A DNA stretch of 17,333 nucleotides from Thermoplasmata archaeon (GTDB lineage Archaea > Thermoplasmatota > Thermoplasmata > Halarchaeoplasmatales > Halarchaeoplasmataceae): positions 1-17,333 of the forward strand of contig JAFDTP010000036.1 in the NCBI GenBank assembly GCA_019594195.1. Direction: 5' to 3'. Under the pieces are notes generated by a model that was given only the letters and a program-made list of their open reading frames with translations, ran no database searches and was not told where the DNA came from. The position numbers were made by a program, and so were the translations under genes. Positions within the stretch are counted from its first letter, which is position 1, and each line of letters opens with the position of its first letter. Shown here in pieces: positions 1-7,367 of the stretch.

Positions 1-1
1 C

Positions 2-40
2 AGGGTATTACTAAGCAAGAAAAAAGAGGATGATGAATGA
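2..40 (+). CDS. possible C-terminal tail of an upstream gene (partial)
   Basis: The frame starting at base 2 reads RVLLSKKKEDDE and then TGA at 38-40. A lysine run followed by an acidic end is common for the cytoplasmic tail of an archaeal protein, and the window edge would cut such a gene. Another frame stays open only to 31-33. Twelve residues are too few to name a family, so this is a guess that the preceding gene runs in from the left on the plus strand. Confidence 0.3.
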   Translation, partial: RVLLSKKKEDDE

Positions 41-161
41 ATCCGTTAAAACTCAAATCGTATCAATACAAAAATAGGATCGTTCGTATCAACTCAACAT
101 CGTTCTAACCTAGGAGAATCGCTAGATGAGGAAGTGGACCCGTAGATTTAGAGAACTTCCA

Positions 162-190
162 GTCATCCCCTCTACCTGCAAGGGGGTGGC
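162..190 (+). promoter_or_regulatory. leader hairpin burying the ribosome-binding site
   Basis: Bases 162-171 can pair with 181-190 in a ten-pair stem with two G-U wobbles and a nine-base loop at 172-180. The 3' arm is the G-rich ribosome-binding site (GGGGGTGG, 182-189) of the gene starting at 194, and the 5' arm acts as its complement. In RNA the site would be occluded unless the stem opens. The rest of the leader (41-161) holds a nine-base direct repeat, TCGTATCAA, at 58-66 and 84-92, but no convincing TATA element. A regulatory role is inference. Confidence 0.4.
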
Positions 191-193
191 ATC

Positions 194-814
194 ATGAAAT
201 GTAGATATAGTTCTAACTATGGCAGGATATTGTCTTTCCTCGCTGTGTTTTCGATAGTATTACTTATCATAACCCCCTTCTCATCTACTACCGTCTCCGC
301 CCAGGACGACACTGGCGTCGGCGTTCAACCTGTAAGGCCACGCATCACCGAGGTCCAACTCGAACACAACTTCGGCACTCACTATCTGAGCTTCGTTATC
401 TTCGATCTGAACAGCTGGAGGCACGTGAGCGAAGTCAGTGTGGAATTCTACCGCGGAGACGATCTGGTCAGACACTACCTCTTCAATCAGACCGAGGATC
501 TGGACCGGAGCATACAGGTCCTGAAAGGTGACGGACTTGTCGACTTCGAGAGTCACAGCTCAGATAAGAGAGAGACGGTCGACCAAAGATGCAACCTTAC
601 TTTGGAATTCCAGTTCAGCGGTATCAACTACGACCGCATCACCATAAGAGCGATGGATCACGCAGGAGGCACCTCAGAATCGACGATCAACTTCCACGGA
701 GTGACCACCGGGATACCCATGACGAACTATCTCTTGCCGGTGATAATATTGGTCACCGGCGCCATTGTCTACAAGAGCATAAAATCGACGGGAGGCGAGA
801 TCGATGGCGCGTGA
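194..814 (+). CDS. secreted/membrane-anchored protein of unknown function
   Basis: This 206-residue protein belongs to no family I recognise. It begins with a positively charged stretch, a hydrophobic core (about residues 11-28) and a plausible signal-peptidase site after VSA (residue 36). The middle (about 45-170) is rich in alternating hydrophobic and polar residues, suggesting a beta-sandwich or Ig-like extracellular domain. A single C-terminal transmembrane helix (about 178-193) and a short basic tail follow. The likely topology is type I, with the bulk outside the cell. The ATG sits four bases after GGGGGTGG, which a hairpin can mask. Its end overlaps the next gene by 11 bases, so the two are probably translated together and may act together at the membrane. 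Confidence 0.75.
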   Translation: MKCRYSSNYGRILSFLAVFSIVLLIITPFSSTTVSAQDDTGVGVQPVRPRITEVQLEHNFGTHYLSFVIFDLNSWRHVSEVSVEFYRGDDLVRHYLFNQTEDLDRSIQVLKGDGLVDFESHSSDKRETVDQRCNLTLEFQFSGINYDRITIRAMDHAGGTSESTINFHGVTTGIPMTNYLLPVIILVTGAIVYKSIKSTGGEIDGA

Positions 815-1865
815 CGAACTCGCACAGGCAAAACAGAACTGGAAACACTGGTTGATATATTCTACCGTGACCTTCCTATCGATATTCGTCTTCGCGGAGT
901 TCGCTATCTCGGTCTCGTTCTTATCAGTATTATCACCATCCACCTTCATGTTCTACTTGACACCCGTCGGTTTCTGGGTCGGAGAAGCACTGGTCAGTTT
1001 CTTCGCCACTGTGCTAGTTTTCCTGGGCCTCTTCGTCGTGATGAGAAGGAAAGTTTACGTCAAAAACGACGAAGGTATGGAATTCAAACGATCGAAAACG
1101 CACCTGCTCCTCCCGTTCTATATTATACCTCTCACCTCACTCGGTATCTATATCAGCCTGATACCACTCGAATACTCAAACATCTTGACCTACGCGGTAT
1201 TTTTGATACTTTTCGAGTCTTTCATAGAACACATACAGGTATCGGATTATGGTAAAAAAATAGATATCAGCTTAAAAATACCAGAAACGGTAAAAAATTT
1301 GGTACCTAAAAAATTCAAAAGCACCGACGATACAGAAGATCTGAGGAAAACCCTCGAAGAGCTCGAGAAGATAACAGAAAAACACGAGAAGAAGCAGCAA
1401 GAAAAGACCATGCCCGACGGTTCTTCAATCAGCGATCCAGAGATCCAAGATATGGTCAAGAATCTCATGGAAGTCGTTCAGGATGGTGAGGAAGAAGAGA
1501 TCACGATAGTCAAGGAATGTGATAACTGCGGCACGGCCGTAGGAGAAGATATCAAGGTCTGTCCGGACTGCGGTGGATCTTTCGAAGATGAGGCCGATAA
1601 AGAGAAGGCGATAATGGATCTGACCGCTATCCAGGGTGTCGGGAAGACGAGAGCCGAAAAACTATACGAGAACGGGCTCAAAACTCCTAGAGATATCGTC
1701 AGAGAGGGTATAAGCGGCCTTTCCGGTGTACGCCATATCGGTTTACAGACCGCCAAAAAGATACTCAAGGCCGCTAAAGAACAAGTCAAAAAAGAAGAAG
1801 AGCTGCCCGACGATCTTTCGGAGGAACTGGAAGAGCTTGAGAACGAACTCCTAGATGAAAAATAA
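804..1865 (+). CDS. four-helix membrane protein with zinc ribbon and helix-hairpin-helix domain
   Basis: The 353-residue product has about four transmembrane helices in residues 15-145. A charged, probably coiled-coil stretch follows at about 175-205. Then come a zinc ribbon (Cys239, Cys242, Cys253, Cys256) and a helix-hairpin-helix region (about 273-325) with IQGVGKTRAEKLYENGL and a second, weaker hairpin, SGVRHIGLQTAKKIL. The tail is strongly acidic with lysines. HhH modules of this kind usually bind DNA backbone or mediate protein contacts, and here one is tethered to the membrane's inner face. The ATG lies inside the preceding gene with GGGAGGCGA a few bases upstream, so translation is probably coupled. 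The architecture is clear; the function is unknown. It may link the membrane to DNA or carry signals from the surface protein beside it. Confidence 0.8.
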   Translation: MARDELAQAKQNWKHWLIYSTVTFLSIFVFAEFAISVSFLSVLSPSTFMFYLTPVGFWVGEALVSFFATVLVFLGLFVVMRRKVYVKNDEGMEFKRSKTHLLLPFYIIPLTSLGIYISLIPLEYSNILTYAVFLILFESFIEHIQVSDYGKKIDISLKIPETVKNLVPKKFKSTDDTEDLRKTLEELEKITEKHEKKQQEKTMPDGSSISDPEIQDMVKNLMEVVQDGEEEEITIVKECDNCGTAVGEDIKVCPDCGGSFEDEADKEKAIMDLTAIQGVGKTRAEKLYENGLKTPRDIVREGISGLSGVRHIGLQTAKKILKAAKEQVKKEEELPDDLSEELEELENELLDEK

Positions 1866-1885
1866 TAAAAAATTTTAGGATAAAT

Positions 1886-1892
1886 AAAAAAA
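1886..1892 (-). terminator. poly-T terminator after the MscS-family gene
   Basis: On the minus strand a run of seven T lies about ten bases beyond the TAA stop of the channel gene, within a 36-base AT-rich gap between convergent genes. Archaeal RNA polymerase commonly stops at such U-tracts without a hairpin. The plus strand has only TTTT at 1873-1876, a weaker signal for the opposing gene. Confidence 0.5.
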
Positions 1893-1901
1893 GGGGTTGG
1901 T

Positions 1902-3407
1902 TTATTCGCTCTCTTCGATCACAGCACCCGCCAACTTGGAGTGCGGGATGTGTACCTTTTTGCCCGTTTCCGTCTTTAGTTCCACTGCATAGCGTCCAAC
2001 CGATAGGACTTCGCCTTCATAATCCTCGACCTTTATCCGGTCACCTTCTTCCAACGTCTGTCCTGACTGTATAGAACCGACAAGGTTCAAGAATACATCT
2101 CTAGAACCGTAGGCGAATCCTACGCCTAGTCCTAAGAACACTGCACCGACCGCTATTCCGAATACGAGATACAATATCGGAACTTCTATACCTATCTGAG
2201 CAAGGGCCATCACCACAGCGATGTATATGACCAATATCTGCACTCCTTTCGCCAGGAAGCTGACGAAAGGTAGGTCCAAGTCCTTACCGTGTTCGATCAC
2301 TTTATCGTGTAACCAGGTCGCGATCCAGAAGCCTATCAGACCTATGAATAGGCCTACTATCAGGTTAGGTATCCATAGTATCACGGTGTTGACCAATTCC
2401 GCGAGTTGATTGAACATCCCTTCCCTGTTCAATATACCGACCGCGATCTGGATAAATATCAGCATCACGAAGACCTTCAACACGTATGATATCAATTTCA
2501 GAGTGAAGCCCTCACGGTCTACCATCGACTCGACAGGCTTTGTCAGTCTCTCGACTTCGAACTCCTTCAGCATCTTTATGACGAAGTCTACCACGTAGTC
2601 AGTGACAACCAGTCCTATCACTATAACGGCCAGGGCTGCTATCAACAGAGGTATGACAAGAAGTACTGGATTTATGAAGTCCGCGAGTATCGGTATGGCT
2701 ATTATGTCCAAAGCTATGTTTATGAAGAACAGCAGTACGAACACTTTGACGAATACGTATATTATGTCCATCAGCGAAAAACCGGTTTTATCGCTCATCT
2801 TGTCCGCTTTCATCAGATCTTTCGACATGGGGCTCTTCCTGATAAATCCCTTCAGGAACTTGACCACCATCTCAGCCACATATAGGCCGACAACGATCAC
2901 TATCACCGCCACTATCAAACGCGGTATGAATAGGACTATCGGTGTCAGTATCTGTGTCAATGTCTGTATGCCTGCGTAATCTAAAGCGATCTGCAGGAAT
3001 ATCACGAAGATGAACCAGAAGAACAGTATACCTATCAATCTGGAAACTGAATCCATACCTAGTTTTTTCACCTGTTTGCTGACTCCCACCTTCTGCATCG
3101 CCTTCTCAACACCTAGCTTTTTCAGGACTCTAACTACGATACCACCTGCTATCTTGGAGATTATATAGCCAACCAAGACGACCACTATGAAGAACACCAG
3201 TCCCGGGATGAAATCTAAAAACGTCTCCCAGATATCATTGATTACCTCTTCTAGTGTTTCTATCACGAACGTATCGCTCTCGTTTCCGATAGAGAGCAGA
3301 GATCTTTCACCGGTACTCGCCTCCATCGCAGCTGCATTGCCCAAACCCATAGTCAGTACCATCAGCAGCACCAGACTATAGATCAAAATACTGCGTTTAT
3401 TTTGCAT
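1902..3407 (-). CDS. MscS-family mechanosensitive channel with four membrane repeats
   Basis: This 501-residue membrane protein starts with a signal-like hydrophobic segment (7-27). Four tandem repeats follow, each a long helix opening with an [F/V/W]-I-P motif (Pro68, Pro162, Pro252, Pro347), a linker, and a second helix around phrases such as FINIALDIIAI. These match the conserved TM-helix repeats found ahead of some MscS domains. Residues about 416-447 form the Gly/Ala-rich pore helix (AVGAVFLGLGVGFAYGSRD), and 448-498 the beta domain. The large C-terminal cage domain of E. coli MscS is absent. The likely role is relieving osmotic stress by passing ions and solutes when membrane tension rises. 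AGGGTGA (3414-3420) supports the ATG. It is monocistronic, divergent from the ferric-reductase-like gene and convergent with the HhH membrane gene. Confidence 0.88.
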   Translation of the reverse strand: MQNKRSILIYSLVLLMVLTMGLGNAAAMEASTGERSLLSIGNESDTFVIETLEEVINDIWETFLDFIPGLVFFIVVVLVGYIISKIAGGIVVRVLKKLGVEKAMQKVGVSKQVKKLGMDSVSRLIGILFFWFIFVIFLQIALDYAGIQTLTQILTPIVLFIPRLIVAVIVIVVGLYVAEMVVKFLKGFIRKSPMSKDLMKADKMSDKTGFSLMDIIYVFVKVFVLLFFINIALDIIAIPILADFINPVLLVIPLLIAALAVIVIGLVVTDYVVDFVIKMLKEFEVERLTKPVESMVDREGFTLKLISYVLKVFVMLIFIQIAVGILNREGMFNQLAELVNTVILWIPNLIVGLFIGLIGFWIATWLHDKVIEHGKDLDLPFVSFLAKGVQILVIYIAVVMALAQIGIEVPILYLVFGIAVGAVFLGLGVGFAYGSRDVFLNLVGSIQSGQTLEEGDRIKVEDYEGEVLSVGRYAVELKTETGKKVHIPHSKLAGAVIEESE

Positions 3408-3435
3408 CTATTCTCACCCTAAATATGATAACTGG

Positions 3436-3452
3436 TTTATAATATATAAAAA
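3436..3452 (-). promoter_or_regulatory. TATA element for the MscS-family gene
   Basis: Read on the minus strand this is a TTTTTATATATTATAAAC stretch, 29-45 bases before the channel's ATG at 3407. The spacing gives a short leader that retains the AGGGTGA ribosome-binding site. Confidence 0.5.
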
Positions 3453-3493
3453 TTAGGGCGCTCTATATAGTTTACATATCTATTCACGATAAG

Positions 3494-3502
3494 ATTTATA
3501 TC
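3494..3502 (+). promoter_or_regulatory. TATA element for the ferric-reductase-like gene
   Basis: ATTTATATC lies about 30 bases before the ATG at 3527, predicting a very short or leaderless transcript. GGTG at 3521-3524 could still act as a ribosome-binding site. ATTTATA recurs at 3514-3520, so either copy could be the true element or part of an operator. Confidence 0.45.
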
Positions 3503-3526
3503 ATAAAATGAACATTTATAGGTGTC

Positions 3527-4108
3527 ATGGGAGAAAAAATAACGAAAAAAGGGTACTACATCCTTGGAGGCATGATCGGGCTATACATAGTGATCGTAGC
3601 TCTTTTCCTATCTATTGGTTGGACGGACATGTATGATTTCACCATAAGATTTTTCGCGCTGACAGGGCTTTACATGCTATCTATAGCTGTATTATCAACG
3701 CCTTTCAAGATAGAGATATATCAAGAATTGGGGCGCTCATTCCAAGATATCCATCATCTTTTCGGCGCGATCGGTTTGGCTACAGGTACACTGCATCCGG
3801 TGATATTCGCTATAGAACAAAGCGACATCATGGTCTTCGTTCCGGACGTATCTTCACTATACGATTTTATGCTCCTCGGAGGACGTCAGGCATTGATGAT
3901 CTTATACGTAGCGCTCGTCGCGGTATTCGTTAGAGCAAAGATACCGAAATACTGGAGAAGCATCCACGCGTTGATGTACATCGTTCTGTTCTTCGCACTG
4001 GTCCACGGCTACCTTATCGGCACAGATTTCGAAAACATCGGGATTACGATGATATTCACAGCTTTGTTCATAGCCTCTCTAGGCGCTCTGGTATACAAGA
4101 GGATGTAG
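3527..4108 (+). CDS. ferric-reductase-like (MsrQ-type) b-heme membrane protein
   Basis: This 193-residue protein has about six hydrophobic helices. Two carry histidine pairs thirteen residues apart: His77/His90 (with His76 adjacent) and His147/His160. This is the pattern by which ferric-reductase and NADPH-oxidase membrane domains hold two stacked b hemes. It consists of the membrane domain only, with no FAD or NAD(P)H module, as in MsrQ or YedZ. No MsrP-like molybdoenzyme partner is in the window. It would carry electrons across the membrane from an unknown donor, perhaps quinol or a separate flavoprotein. It converges on hemL with only 11 bases between stop codons, placing a heme protein beside the heme operon. 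The family call is fairly secure; the electron donor and acceptor are not known. Confidence 0.75.
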   Translation: MGEKITKKGYYILGGMIGLYIVIVALFLSIGWTDMYDFTIRFFALTGLYMLSIAVLSTPFKIEIYQELGRSFQDIHHLFGAIGLATGTLHPVIFAIEQSDIMVFVPDVSSLYDFMLLGGRQALMILYVALVAVFVRAKIPKYWRSIHALMYIVLFFALVHGYLIGTDFENIGITMIFTALFIASLGALVYKRM

Positions 4109-4119
4109 ATTATCGGGTT

Positions 4120-5406
4120 CTAGCTGTCCAATTTCCTGAGGACCTCTCGAGCGGTCTTGATAGTTTCTTCTATATCTTCTTCACTGTGTGCTGTAGATAA
4201 AAACATCGCTTCGAACTGAGAAGGAGAAATATAGATACCTTTTTTCAGCATCTCCTGGAAGTACTCACCGTACAGGTCTGTGTCGGAAGATCGTGCGCTC
4301 TCGTAATCCATGACTTCATGATCGGTGAAGAAAGTACTCATCATAGAACCGACTCTGTTCAACGTTACCGATATGTCGACTTCCTCCATAACCTCTTCAA
4401 GGCCTTCCGCTAGTCGAGAGCTCTTCTCCTCCAACTCTCGATAAACGTCGTTCTCCCTTATCAGTTCCATCATCTTCAAACCAGCCGCCATGGCCAGCGG
4501 ATTACCCGAAAGCGTTCCGGCCTGATACACATCACCGCATGGAGCTATCTCTTCCATCACTTCATCTTTCCCTCCGAAGGCTCCAACAGGTAGGCCCCCT
4601 CCGATGATCTTGCCTAAACAGGTAAGGTCGGGTTCTACACCGTAATATTGTTGCGCGCCTCCGGGCCCTAGTCTGAAGCCCGTGATTACTTCGTCGAACA
4701 TCAACAGACTTCCATATTCTTCGGTGACATCTCTCAGAAAGTTCAAGAATCCATCTTTGGGAGGTACGACCCCCATGTTAGCGGCTACGGGCTCTAGGAC
4801 TACGGCGGCGATATCATCTCCCTCTTCACGGAAGATCTCCTCTACACTTTCTTTATCATTGTAGGGAACGCTGACAGTCAGCCTGGCTAATTCCTCAGGA
4901 ACACCGGGACTGTCAGGCAGACCAAAGGTCGCCTGCCCCGAACCTGCTTTTATCAAAAAGCTGTCACCGTGTCCATGATAGTGTCCGGTGAACTTCACTA
5001 TTTTATCTCTGCCAGTAAAACCTCTGGCCAATCTTATCGCTGTCATAGCCGCTTCCGTTCCAGAGTTCACCATCCTGACTCTATCTATGGAAGGCACCAT
5101 ATCCACGACATCTTTCGCCATCTCGGTCTCGACGGTGGTGGGTGCTCCGAAACTCGTACCTTTTTCCAGGACTTCAGAAACACTCTCCTTGACATCTTCA
5201 TGACAGTGGCCGAACAACATCGGTCCCCATGAATTGATGAAATCGATATACTCGTTCCCATCGACATCTATCACTTTACTGCCCTCACCTCTTTCTATGA
5301 AAAGAGGATCCTGTTCCACCGAAGGAAAGGAACGTGCCGGACTGTTGACACCGCCGGGTATGTACCTGCAGGCTCTTTCATACTCTTCATCCGATCTTTC
5401 GAACAT
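4120..5406 (-). CDS. hemL: glutamate-1-semialdehyde 2,1-aminomutase
   Basis: HemL converts glutamate-1-semialdehyde to 5-aminolevulinate using pyridoxal phosphate, the second step of heme synthesis. Numbered from the alternative GTG start at 5415, it shows [12 protein letters not shown] near residue 19, VNSGTEAAM (117-124), DEVITGFR (241-248) and the cofactor lysine Lys269 in [15 protein letters not shown], all diagnostic of HemL rather than other class III aminotransferases. The length (428-431 residues) is normal. I prefer the ATG at 5406, because the preceding AGGATGTGG is spaced like a ribosome-binding site; the GTG three codons earlier is possible. It is the last gene of the heme operon, starting 12 bases after the ahbB stop. 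No U-tract follows its stop, so transcripts probably run into the opposing gene. Confidence 0.95.
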   Translation of the reverse strand: MFERSDEEYERACRYIPGGVNSPARSFPSVEQDPLFIERGEGSKVIDVDGNEYIDFINSWGPMLFGHCHEDVKESVSEVLEKGTSFGAPTTVETEMAKDVVDMVPSIDRVRMVNSGTEAAMTAIRLARGFTGRDKIVKFTGHYHGHGDSFLIKAGSGQATFGLPDSPGVPEELARLTVSVPYNDKESVEEIFREEGDDIAAVVLEPVAANMGVVPPKDGFLNFLRDVTEEYGSLLMFDEVITGFRLGPGGAQQYYGVEPDLTCLGKIIGGGLPVGAFGGKDEVMEEIAPCGDVYQAGTLSGNPLAMAAGLKMMELIRENDVYRELEEKSSRLAEGLEEVMEEVDISVTLNRVGSMMSTFFTDHEVMDYESARSSDTDLYGEYFQEMLKKGIYISPSQFEAMFLSTAHSEEDIEETIKTAREVLRKLDS

Positions 5407-5418
5407 GTTTACCACATC

Positions 5419-5895
5419 CTAATATGAATTAAAATATTTTAGGCTCGTCTTTTTCAACTCCTCAGTACTCCTCAATATATCATGATCCTCGGGCTCTATC
5501 TCTTCAGCCATCTTTTCCACGCTCTCTTCTAACTCATCTTCGCTCTCTGCATGGACCATGCTGTAAAGGTTGTACTTCCAATCCGGACCGGTCTCTCTCA
5601 GATAGCAGTGACTTACCTCATCGAATCCAGACAGTCTAAGACCGGCCTCGTCCTCCCTATCTTCTGGTACCTGCCAAACGACCATCCCGTTCGCTTCGAA
5701 CCCGGCTTTCCTATGATATAAAAGAGGAGCCAATCTTTTCATAACGCCGTCTTCAGACATCTTTCTGATCCTTTCGACGACCTCCTCTTCGCTCAGATCG
5801 ACTCTTTCGGCGACTTTACTAAAAGGTCTCCTCTCCAGTGGTATATCTTCCTGCAATATACTGATCAACTTTTTGTCATCATCATCCAATCTCAT
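5419..5895 (-). CDS. ahbB: siroheme decarboxylase subunit AhbB
   Basis: AhbB forms a complex with AhbA that removes two acetate carboxyl groups from siroheme, giving 12,18-didecarboxysiroheme. The fold is that of an Lrp/AsnC regulator: a winged-helix-like N-terminus (about 5-55) and a ligand-binding alpha/beta domain (about 60-150). The tract YHRKAGFEANGMVVWQVP (60-77) and VSHCYLRE with YNLYSMVHA (95-115) match the AhbB subgroup as I remember it. Candidate active-site residues are His61 and His96. At 158 residues the length is normal. GGAGG precedes the ATG, which overlaps the ahbA stop (ATGA). It should not be read as a transcription factor, because it lies between ahbA and hemL in a pathway operon. 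The A versus B assignment comes from motif memory. Confidence 0.87.
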   Translation of the reverse strand: MRLDDDDKKLISILQEDIPLERRPFSKVAERVDLSEEEVVERIRKMSEDGVMKRLAPLLYHRKAGFEANGMVVWQVPEDREDEAGLRLSGFDEVSHCYLRETGPDWKYNLYSMVHAESEDELEESVEKMAEEIEPEDHDILRSTEELKKTSLKYFNSY

Positions 5896-6371
5896 CTGTT
5901 ATCCTCCGAAGAAAGATCCAGCTTCACACCGAGTTTGTACTTCTTTTTCTTGGGAAGCTGTAAAAATTCAAAACCGGTCTTTTCCTCCAACTGATCTATC
6001 TCTTCCTGAAGATCTTTATCAGGCCCCACGCTGAGAGTGAACCACATGTTGTATTCGTGATCCCTTCTGTAATTGTGAGTGACGCCCGGATGTTCGTTTA
6101 TCCTCTCAGCGACCTCATATAGATCGTCTTCGCGTATCTTACCCGCCAACAACGTACTCTCCCAACCCATCTCTTTAGAATCGAATACGCCTCCTATCCT
6201 TCGGATTAAATTTCCTTCCTTCAACTTCTTCATCCTTTCGATCACTTCGTCTCCCCCCATGTCCAACTCTTCTCCCAGATCCTCGAAAGGTGTCTCTGAA
6301 AGAGGAAGTCCTTCCTGCGCCTTCGTCAAAAGTTCCTTATCCTTTTCAGAAAGTTCCTTTTCATCCATCAT
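5892..6371 (-). CDS. ahbA: siroheme decarboxylase subunit AhbA
   Basis: This is the partner subunit of AhbB, 159 residues, with the same AsnC-like fold. The tract IRRIGGVFDSKEMGWESTL (56-74) and GVTHNYRRDHEYNMWFTL (96-113) match the AhbA subgroup; His99, Tyr101 and His105 are candidates for substrate contact. Fused homologues such as NirDL do the same chemistry in heme d1 synthesis, but here the subunits are separate genes. The start is one of two adjacent ATGs (6371 or 6368) after AAGGTGAG. The second is better spaced, but both sit on the ahbD stop (ATGATGA), so translation is coupled. The lysine-rich tail (KKKKYKLGVK) differs from AhbB. Confidence 0.87.
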   Translation of the reverse strand: MMDEKELSEKDKELLTKAQEGLPLSETPFEDLGEELDMGGDEVIERMKKLKEGNLIRRIGGVFDSKEMGWESTLLAGKIREDDLYEVAERINEHPGVTHNYRRDHEYNMWFTLSVGPDKDLQEEIDQLEEKTGFEFLQLPKKKKYKLGVKLDLSSEDNR

Positions 6372-7363
6372 CTCACCTTACACCATGGATCAGCAGCAAG
6401 ATAATCGCCGTCGGAATAATAGTAAGCTCTGGCACGACATCCGCCACAGATATCTATATTCGGACAGTCGCCGCATCCCCCTTCGTAATCTTCGAAGTCT
6501 CTCAACTTCTCGAACACTCCGCTCTCGTTCCAGATCTCGCGGAAACTCTCTTCCCTCAGATCCCCGGCTTCGACCGGAAGATATGGACAGACGTGAACTT
6601 CGCCTTCAGGAAGAACACAGCAGTACGATACACCAGCCAAACATCCACGGCTGTAACGCATCGGCTTGTCCATCTTTTCGGCCTGTACCATGAATTGAGG
6701 GGCGCAGGTGGGTTTGAGTTCCAGATCGGTATCGTCCATCATGTCGAGGACCTTCTCTATCATCTCCTGGTATCTTTCCGCTCTCAAAGAAGAACTCTCT
6801 ATCTCCTTTCCCCTCCCGGTCGGTACCAAAAAGAAGGGATGTACTGCACGTGCACCTAGTCCTTCCGCGAACTCGACTATCTCGTCCAACTCGTCATAGT
6901 TCATTTCTGAGATCGTCGTGTTTATCTGAACCGGGATACCGACATCTACCATCTTTTCTATCGAGGAGACGGTCTTCTCCCAGGCTCCTTCGAAACCTCT
7001 GAATTCATCATGCACCTCGGGATCCACGCTGTCCAAGCTCACCGCGGCACCTTTCAACCCCGCTTCTTTCAGGCTTTCAAGCCTCTCTCTGTTCACATCG
7101 ACCGCGTTGGTACCCAGCACAGGTCGAAGTCCGATATCGGAAGCGTGTTGCACCAGTTCTTCAAGATCGTCTCTCATCAAAGGTTCTCCGCCGCTCATTA
7201 TGACCAGCATGAAGCCCTCTTCTTTGAGCTCGTTCAGAAGTTCAAATCCTTCTTCAGTCGAAAGTTCACTATCGACGTCTCCAGCGTCTGGTCCCGCGTC
7301 CCTGTAACAGTGGTCACAGTGAAGGTTGCAGCTCCTCGTCAGGTTCCAGGATACCATCTTCAT
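6368..7363 (-). CDS. ahbD: radical SAM heme synthase AhbD (Fe-coproporphyrin III to heme)
   Basis: AhbD converts the two propionates at C3 and C8 of Fe-coproporphyrin III to vinyl groups, the last step to protoheme. The radical SAM cluster motif is Cys12, Cys16, Cys19 (CNLHCDHC), and MSGGEPLMRDDL follows at about 56-67. The SPASM-like C-terminus carries Cys220, 241, 248, 249, 259, 297, 300, 306, 309 and 328, enough for auxiliary iron-sulfur clusters, with GEVHVCPYLPVEAGDLREESF typical of the AhbD/NirJ group. The 331-residue length fits. It is separated from AhbC by lacking the N-terminal LRYSKHS region and by its different C-terminal cysteine layout. The ATG follows GAGGAG embedded in the hemB stop region, with a four-base gap. 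ATG 7357 is a second possible start. Confidence 0.85.
   Translation of the reverse strand: MKMVSWNLTRSCNLHCDHCYRDAGPDAGDVDSELSTEEGFELLNELKEEGFMLVIMSGGEPLMRDDLEELVQHASDIGLRPVLGTNAVDVNRERLESLKEAGLKGAAVSLDSVDPEVHDEFRGFEGAWEKTVSSIEKMVDVGIPVQINTTISEMNYDELDEIVEFAEGLGARAVHPFFLVPTGRGKEIESSSLRAERYQEMIEKVLDMMDDTDLELKPTCAPQFMVQAEKMDKPMRYSRGCLAGVSYCCVLPEGEVHVCPYLPVEAGDLREESFREIWNESGVFEKLRDFEDYEGGCGDCPNIDICGGCRARAYYYSDGDYLAADPWCKVR
7170..7192. repeat. 23-bp direct repeat, ahbD copy
   Basis: This stretch is identical to 9224-9246 in ahbC, and the flanking AGATC (7164-7168) also matches. It encodes the shared GGEPLMRDD segment of the two radical SAM enzymes, so it reflects paralogy and not a mobile repeat. 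Confidence 0.8.
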
Positions 7364-7367
7364 CTTT

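Noticed and set aside
4120..5406. Other class III aminotransferase (for example GABA or ornithine)
   Set aside because: [10 protein letters not shown] and [15 protein letters not shown] are HemL-specific and the gene lies in a heme operon.
5419..6371. Two Lrp/AsnC-type transcription regulators
   Set aside because: The fold matches, but the siroheme decarboxylase motifs and the position between ahbD and hemL identify them as AhbA/AhbB enzymes.
6079..6859. Long plus-strand frames of about 190-204 codons opposite ahbA/ahbD
   Set aside because: They lie antisense to clear enzyme genes, have low-complexity Ser/Arg-rich translations and no recognisable domains.
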